Source: an uncultured Clostridia bacterium
Lineage (GTDB): Bacteria; Bacillota; Clostridia; Christensenellales; Aristaeellaceae
Length of the DNA stretch: 10,425 nucleotides
NCBI GenBank assembly: GCA_946615495.1
Contig: CAMOHY010000057.1
Coordinates: 1-10,425, forward strand
Direction: 5' to 3'
Positions 6,963-10,425 of the stretch are shown here, piece after piece; position 1 is the first letter of the stretch; each line of letters begins with the position of its first letter. The translations under genes and the position numbers were made by a program. The notes under the pieces were generated by a model, which saw only the letters and a list, made by a program, of their open reading frames with translations, searched no databases and was not told the DNA's origin.

Positions 6963-9784
6963 TGCAGCCACTCCTTTACCATGTCCAAATCCGGGGCCAG
7001 GAAAGGTTCGGTCAACCGCCCGTTTTCTATGCGCCCGAATTCCTCCAGCTTCCGTTCTACCTCCCGGTCGATGCGCTTGACGGCTTCATCCAGGGCTTCG
7101 CGCAGGTTTTTGCCTTCCAGACACACCGCGTTGACGGCGTTGGAAATTTCCCGCTCCACCATATAGCTGCCCGGCACCCGGGGCGCTTCGTAAATCCACT
7201 GCATTTGCTCGGCGATAATTTTCTTATGCTCCGTAGGCCAGGGAGAGTTCGCAAAGGCCGCGGTGTTGGCGCTGTTCCACAAGTATTCGTTACCCAGGGT
7301 GGATTGGAGGGTAAAGGCGAATTCCGTCTGGGTTTCCTCGCTCATCCACCAGGTGAGGAATTGCCAGGCCTCATTTTCCATTTTCGTGGAGGAAAAGATA
7401 AAGCAGCTTTGCTCCGCCCCGCTGGTCCAGCGCTGCACGGTTCCGTTTTCATCCGTCAGCCCAGGGTACAGGGCGATGCCCCAGCGGTCGGACAGTTCGG
7501 GGGCCGCGTTCATGAGCAGATTGTACATACCGTAGTTGGCCGTGCCGATGGGCAGGGTGCCGTCCCGGAAGGATTGATAGAAGGAATTGATTTCGTAATC
7601 CATATCGTAGATGATGAAGCTGTCGGTCAGGGTTTGAAGACCCTGAATAGCCTTCGGCTCGTCCAGCAGGATATGAATGTTGCCGTTTTCGTACAGCTTG
7701 CCCCCCGCCTGGAAAATGAAGGGCGTGGTGATGGAAAAGCTCTTGTAGCCGATCACGTTGGCTACGAAATTGTTATAATTGAGGCCGAACCTATGCAGGG
7801 TGGGGAGCAGGTTCAGCACGTCCTCATAGCTGTCCGGCACGGCGACGCCGATATTGTCCAGAATATCCTTGCGGTAAAACAGCACATAGAAATTGAAGGT
7901 TTCCGGCAGAGCGTACAATCCGTCGTCGCACACCCCAGGAATCAGCAGTCCCGTGGGAAACCAGCGGCCTACCTGATTTAAGTTTTCATAATCCCGCAGG
8001 TTTTTCAGCGCGCCGCGCACCGCTAAATCATACGTGCGCCCGGAGGATACGCCCAGAGCCACGTCCGGCGCGCTGCCGGAGGCGTTGGCCAGCACCAGCT
8101 TGCTTTCATCCGGCATGATGGAAAAGTCCACCTTCACGCCGGTTTGCGGGGTAAAGGAGGTGTCCGCCATGCGCTGCAGGATTTCCAGGTACTGCCGGGG
8201 GCGGTTCACCCACACCTGCAGCGTGCCCTCCTCCGCTTCGTTGCCCGCGGCGTAGCCCTGGTCCCCAAAGGACGCGCCAAAGCGCTGGGCGGCGGCGCTG
8301 AGCTGTTCTGCCGCGTTCGGGGTTTGGGGCAGCAGAGCAGCATCGGTATAAAAATGAATGCTGTCCAGGCCCATGCCGCTGCTTTGCAGGCTTTCCGTCA
8401 TGTTCACCAGGAAGGACCGGGCGGAGGACGCGCCCTGGCTGAACTGGCCCAGCTTTTTGGGCAGATCGTCGGGCTTCTGGGCCAGCAATTCCAGCGTATC
8501 GATGGCCATATCCAAATGGCTCAGGGCCCCGATTCTTCCTTCCGTCCCGGCCACGCCCCGCAGGAACGCGCGCACGTCTTCCAGCTCGTTTACCCAGCGC
8601 CGCAGGTCCTCTTCGATGTGAAAATCAAAATCCGTCAGGCTGAAATCCCGGAAAAAGTCGGTGTTCCCGCCGGTGATCTTGGTAATGTCCAGCGCCAGGG
8701 CCGCCATTTCGTCCGATATGCGGTTCAAAGAAAGCACGGCGGGGCGGACGGGGTCCAGGGAGGTTTGAACGGTCAGGGTATGCTGTCCCGCCGTCAGGTA
8801 CACAAGAGCGGGTTCGCCGTTTCCATCCTTCACCGTTTGGTTTTCAAAATTCAGGCAGTAGGAAAACGCCGCGTCCATAAACGCCGGGGAGGGGATGCGC
8901 CCATCCACATAGAAGGTGCGGAATACCGGAAAATTGGCCAGCTCCGCCTGGCGCATGCGCAGGGCCAGAGCATAGAAGCCCTCTTCCTCCACGGAAAAAT
9001 CGTAGGCCAGCGCGTCCAAGGCGTAATGATAGGAAATATCTTCAATATAATTAATTACCTTTTCCTGGTTACTGTAGGGGGTCAGGCGCAAGTCGTAATC
9101 CGCGGCGGGCCGCACATTGGGATTATTCCGGGCGGGCACGTTTTCCGCCTGAATGGCAATGCTTCGGCTGCCCGTCAGGGCTCCCTCCGCGTTATCCGCT
9201 TCCGGCATCATTTCCTTTTCCAGCGTCACGCTGAAAAGCTCAAAGGGCCCCTCCCTGCAAAGAATGGTAATTTCATGCTCTCCGGCGGTCAAGTACAGCC
9301 CCATACCCCGGCTGTACAGCCCGGCCTTTCCCAGCATCCGGCATTGCAGCGTGCCCATATCCTTCCTGGGCATACTCACCACTTCATTGCCGTACCGGTC
9401 TTTTTCAAAGGGGCCGTCCATCAGCCATTGGCTTTCCAGCTTCAAAGCGCTGCATTCGGTATATGGCGTTTTGCCGTCCACAAGCAGGGTGTAGGCATTA
9501 TCCAGAATGTTGTTTCCCGTCATGCGATAGGTAAACTGCGGGTAACCAAAAACCGCTTCGCGGACGCTGAAGGAAAACGTGAAGGAATCCCCTTCGCTCA
9601 GCGCTTCGCCATCGGATGCAAACAGGGGGCAGGAGGCTTCAACGCCCCTTTCACTGCCAAAGAGCTCCCAATATTCCGGATAGCTGAGCACGGCGTTTTC
9701 CGCTTTGGCTGGCCAGGAAAGAACCGCAAGGAGGAAGGCCGCCAGCAGGAAACCGGGCATCCGGAATCCATTCCCTCTTTTCAT
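6959..9784 (-). CDS. Secreted multidomain substrate-binding protein (CBM-like modules + SBP_bac_1-type domain)
   Basis: First gene of the operon, 941 residues, about twice the usual 400-550 of a sugar-binding protein. The start is the ATG at 9784, 10 bases after AAAGGAG; a TTG two codons upstream sits only 4 bases from that site. A signal peptide covers about 1-29 (ending PAKA-E) and has no lipobox cysteine, unlike most Gram-positive binding proteins. Two beta-rich modules follow, about 60-190 and 230-355, each ending in a jelly-roll-like phrase (GLYLTAGEHEITIL and VYLTAGQHTLTV), suggesting carbohydrate-binding modules of the CBM6/35 kind. A helical linker occupies about 375-500. The periplasmic-binding-protein-like domain runs from about 520 to 915 (GTLQVWVN start, ALPETFNFYVLFYRKDIL, and a GTANYGMYNLLM segment). 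It probably captures an oligosaccharide and hands it to the permeases. The SBP assignment is strong; the N-terminal modules are inferred from pattern only. Confidence 0.9.
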   Translation of the reverse strand: MKRGNGFRMPGFLLAAFLLAVLSWPAKAENAVLSYPEYWELFGSERGVEASCPLFASDGEALSEGDSFTFSFSVREAVFGYPQFTYRMTGNNILDNAYTLLVDGKTPYTECSALKLESQWLMDGPFEKDRYGNEVVSMPRKDMGTLQCRMLGKAGLYSRGMGLYLTAGEHEITILCREGPFELFSVTLEKEMMPEADNAEGALTGSRSIAIQAENVPARNNPNVRPAADYDLRLTPYSNQEKVINYIEDISYHYALDALAYDFSVEEEGFYALALRMRQAELANFPVFRTFYVDGRIPSPAFMDAAFSYCLNFENQTVKDGNGEPALVYLTAGQHTLTVQTSLDPVRPAVLSLNRISDEMAALALDITKITGGNTDFFRDFSLTDFDFHIEEDLRRWVNELEDVRAFLRGVAGTEGRIGALSHLDMAIDTLELLAQKPDDLPKKLGQFSQGASSARSFLVNMTESLQSSGMGLDSIHFYTDAALLPQTPNAAEQLSAAAQRFGASFGDQGYAAGNEAEEGTLQVWVNRPRQYLEILQRMADTSFTPQTGVKVDFSIMPDESKLVLANASGSAPDVALGVSSGRTYDLAVRGALKNLRDYENLNQVGRWFPTGLLIPGVCDDGLYALPETFNFYVLFYRKDILDNIGVAVPDSYEDVLNLLPTLHRFGLNYNNFVANVIGYKSFSITTPFIFQAGGKLYENGNIHILLDEPKAIQGLQTLTDSFIIYDMDYEINSFYQSFRDGTLPIGTANYGMYNLLMNAAPELSDRWGIALYPGLTDENGTVQRWTSGAEQSCFIFSSTKMENEAWQFLTWWMSEETQTEFAFTLQSTLGNEYLWNSANTAAFANSPWPTEHKKIIAEQMQWIYEAPRVPGSYMVEREISNAVNAVCLEGKNLREALDEAVKRIDREVERKLEEFGRIENGRLTEPFLAPDLDMVKEWLQ

Positions 9785-9820
9785 GGGCAATTCTCTCCTT
9801 TCCCAGAAGGCCTCATAGAT

Positions 9821-9835
9821 TGTTTCAATGTTTCA
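9821..9835. repeat. Direct repeat TGTTTCA x2 over the predicted start site
   Basis: TGTTTCA occurs at 9821-9827 and again at 9829-9835, a period of 8 bases (TGAAACA twice on the minus strand). The pair lies immediately downstream of the candidate -10 and would cover the transcription start. That is a natural place for a repressor operator, but the repeat is short and may be chance. Confidence 0.3.
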
Positions 9836-9869
9836 GTAATATTACACCACAAAATGGAATGAATAGCAA
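9834..9869 (-). promoter_or_regulatory. Candidate sigma-A promoter of the six-gene operon
   Basis: Read on the minus strand, TTGCTA (9869-9864) is separated by 17 bases from TGTAAT (9846-9841), and the -10 is preceded by TGG, giving an extended -10 (TGn). Transcription would begin near 9834, leaving a leader of about 50 bases before the ATG at 9784. The -10 overlaps a perfect 10-base palindrome, GTAATATTAC (9836-9845). A better-looking -35 (TTGACT, 9884-9879) lies just upstream but has no good -10 at 16-18 bases. This was read by eye; the start site is not proven. Confidence 0.5.
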
Positions 9870-9892
9870 TTGATAAAAAGTCAAATTTGTAT

Positions 9893-9909
9893 ATTTTTTT
9901 CTTTTTTTT
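9893..9909 (-). promoter_or_regulatory. A-tract upstream of the operon promoter (UP-element-like)
   Basis: Two T runs on the plus strand, 7 and 8 long and split by one C, form an A-tract on the minus strand about 60-75 bases before the predicted start. Such tracts bend DNA and can help the RNA polymerase alpha subunit bind. It contributes to a marked AT-rich block (9847-10000) that contrasts with the GC-rich genes. Confidence 0.35.
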
Positions 9910-9940
9910 ACCATTTATTTTATGAATCTTTTTTCATTCT

Positions 9941-9996
9941 CGAAATAAAGGATTTTTTATTTCGATTTTTCCGAAATAAAAGATTCCTCTTTCGAT
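9941..9996. repeat. Tandem pair of CGAAA...TTTCG dyads, candidate operator array
   Basis: The first dyad is a perfect 9-base inverted repeat, CGAAATAAA (9941-9949) and TTTATTTCG (9956-9964), with a 6-base spacer. The second begins at 9972 with CGAAATAAA and closes with TTTCG at 9990-9994, with shorter perfect arms. The first 14 bases of each (9941-9954 and 9972-9985) differ at one position. The units start 31 bases apart, about three helical turns, so two bound dimers would lie on the same face. They lie roughly 107-160 bases upstream of the predicted operon start. They may bind a regulator encoded outside the window. Confidence 0.5.
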
Positions 9997-10080
9997 AAGA
10001 AAGAAAAGCCATGAAGAGAACGGGAAGCCATTTGTACAGGGGAAAAAGAAATCTATGGCAGGCAGAATGCTGCGGCTGAT

Positions 10081-10089
10081 TGATATAAT
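10081..10089 (+). promoter_or_regulatory. Possible extended -10 (TGATATAAT) on the plus strand
   Basis: TGATATAAT at 10081-10089 is a perfect extended -10, but the -35 at 17 bases (GGCAGA) is poor. Initiation near 10096 would make a transcript of about 60 bases ending at the hairpin at 10120-10143. It is the only rightward promoter-like signal I find near that terminator. It may be chance in AT-rich DNA. Confidence 0.25.
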
Positions 10090-10119
10090 AATGAAGCGTT
10101 AAGCTGTATAACGAAAGTA

Positions 10120-10154
10120 CCCCGGCCTGCTAATAGGCCGGGGAATGTCTTTTT
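10120..10154 (+). terminator. Rightward hairpin terminator with no assigned gene
   Basis: CCCCGGCCT (10120-10128) pairs perfectly with AGGCCGGGG (10135-10143) around a 6-base loop. Five T's at 10150-10154 follow after a 6-base gap on the plus strand. On the minus strand the hairpin is followed by mixed sequence, so rightward termination fits better. The T-run is displaced, so efficiency is uncertain, and no convincing plus-strand gene precedes it in the window. Confidence 0.55.
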
Positions 10155-10344
10155 ATGGAGAGACGACGCGCCTTGGCTGCATCATTCGCCGTGATGCCAG
10201 AAGAACCCCGCCAACAGTCCTTGAAACAAAGGCAACGACGTTTCCCTGATTTGAAAGGGCTTTGCGCTTTTGTGGGTAATAGGGTGGGTAGTAAACTGGA
10301 ATTTCTAAAGATTTTTGGGAATATTCATCTTATTCAGCCGTATC
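10155..10344. other. Unassigned intergenic stretch between two terminators
   Basis: I see no supportable gene here. A plus-strand frame stays open from 10155 to 10412, but it runs through the tRNA terminator and antisense across the tRNA, has no good ribosome binding site, and resembles nothing I know. GC content is higher than in the AT-rich block to the left. Its place beside a tRNA 3' end allows a relic of an integrated element, without direct proof. Confidence 0.3.
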
Positions 10345-10383
10345 AAAAAACCCCGGAAACCTTACTCCATAAGGTTTCCGGGG
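10345..10383 (-). terminator. Strong leftward terminator after the tRNA (possibly bidirectional)
   Basis: CCCCGGAAACCTT (10351-10363) pairs perfectly over 13 bases with AAGGTTTCCGGGG (10371-10383) around a 7-base loop. On the minus strand six T's follow (A-run at 10345-10350), a classic intrinsic terminator starting 7 bases after the tRNA CCA end. The plus strand also has four T's (10384-10387), so some rightward termination is possible. Confidence 0.88.
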
Positions 10384-10390
10384 TTTTCCG

Positions 10391-10425
10391 TGGTCTGGGT
10401 GGAGAGATTTGAACTCTCGGCCTCT
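10391..10425 (-). tRNA. tRNA gene, 3' portion only (probably tRNA-Pro)
   Basis: On the minus strand the last 35 bases are the 3' end of a tRNA. The T arm is GAGAG / TTCAAAT / CTCTC (10418-10402), the acceptor 3' strand is CACCCAG (10401-10395), the discriminator is A (10394), and CCA is encoded (10393-10391). The 5' half, with the anticodon, lies beyond the window edge. G at position 72 implies a C1-G72 first pair, which with A73 is characteristic of bacterial tRNA-Pro. The AGAGGCC before the T arm also fits. Being a tRNA is near certain; the isotype is an inference. Confidence 0.88.

Noticed and set aside
6963..6971. GTG start at 6971 for the first permease
   Set aside because: The GTG directly abuts AAAGGAG. 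The ATG at 6962 has 8-base spacing and forms the ATGA overlap seen at other junctions of this operon.
6950..7981. 343-codon plus-strand open frame
   Set aside because: Antisense to the C-terminal binding-protein domain, with shadow-like composition.
9785..9790. TTG start at 9790 for the binding-protein gene
   Set aside because: Only 4 bases from AAAGGAG, with a weaker start codon. The ATG at 9784 has 10-base spacing.
8144..9862. 572-codon plus-strand open frame opposite the binding-protein gene
   Set aside because: It is antisense to a gene with clear domains, starts inside it and runs past the opposing start into AT-rich DNA. Its product is rich in H, G, Q and R with no recognisable family, typical of GC-rich antisense frames.
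9856..9884. Promoter built on TTGACT at 9884-9879
   Set aside because: The -35 is good, but the bases 16-18 downstream (for example CATTCC) do not make a credible -10. Kept only as a note in the promoter entry.
9893..9996. CRISPR-like array from the repeated CGAAATAAA motif
   Set aside because: Only two short inverted-repeat units with no uniform repeat/spacer lengths and no cas genes. It fits an operator array better.
10155..10412. 85-codon plus-strand open frame at the right end
   Set aside because: It reads through an intrinsic terminator and antisense across a tRNA, lacks a convincing ribosome binding site, and has no recognised family. Treated as non-coding.

Overview
The window looks like a chromosomal segment from a fairly GC-rich Clostridia (Bacillota). 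This rests on strong AAAGGAG-type ribosome binding sites, tightly overlapping genes, sugar-importer permeases of the kind common in gut and soil Firmicutes, and AT-rich control DNA beside GC-rich genes. No gene here fixes the genus.

Layout: nearly the whole window is one leftward (minus-strand) operon of six genes, read from about 9834 down through position 1. In transcription order they are: a very large secreted substrate-binding protein with N-terminal carbohydrate-binding-like modules (9784-6959); an ABC permease (6962-6045); a signal-peptide/NHL-propeller/TPR/YIP1 membrane protein (6028-4004); a secreted DUF5696-type protein with glycoside-hydrolase-like layout (4014-1894); a second ABC permease (1897-941); and a third ABC permease whose 3' end runs off the window (944-1). 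Three junctions are ATGA overlaps, one is an 11-base overlap, and one is a 16-base gap, so the six products are probably made together.

To the right, 9785-10390 is non-coding as far as I can tell. It holds a candidate promoter for the operon (extended -10), direct repeats over its start site, an upstream A-tract, a tandem pair of CGAAA...TTTCG dyads 31 bp apart, a rightward hairpin terminator with no obvious gene of its own, an unassigned 190-base stretch, and a strong leftward terminator that closes a tRNA gene entering from the right edge (probably tRNA-Pro).

How the genes may work together (inference): the CBM/SBP protein would capture a glycan or oligosaccharide outside the cell, the DUF5696 protein would process or bind it, and the permeases would import it using an ATPase encoded elsewhere. 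The NHL-YIP1 protein would be a membrane partner with an external propeller. The substrate cannot be read from the sequence. The set of parts (three permeases, an SBP with no lipid anchor, and two accessory proteins of unknown role) is the most interesting thing in the window.
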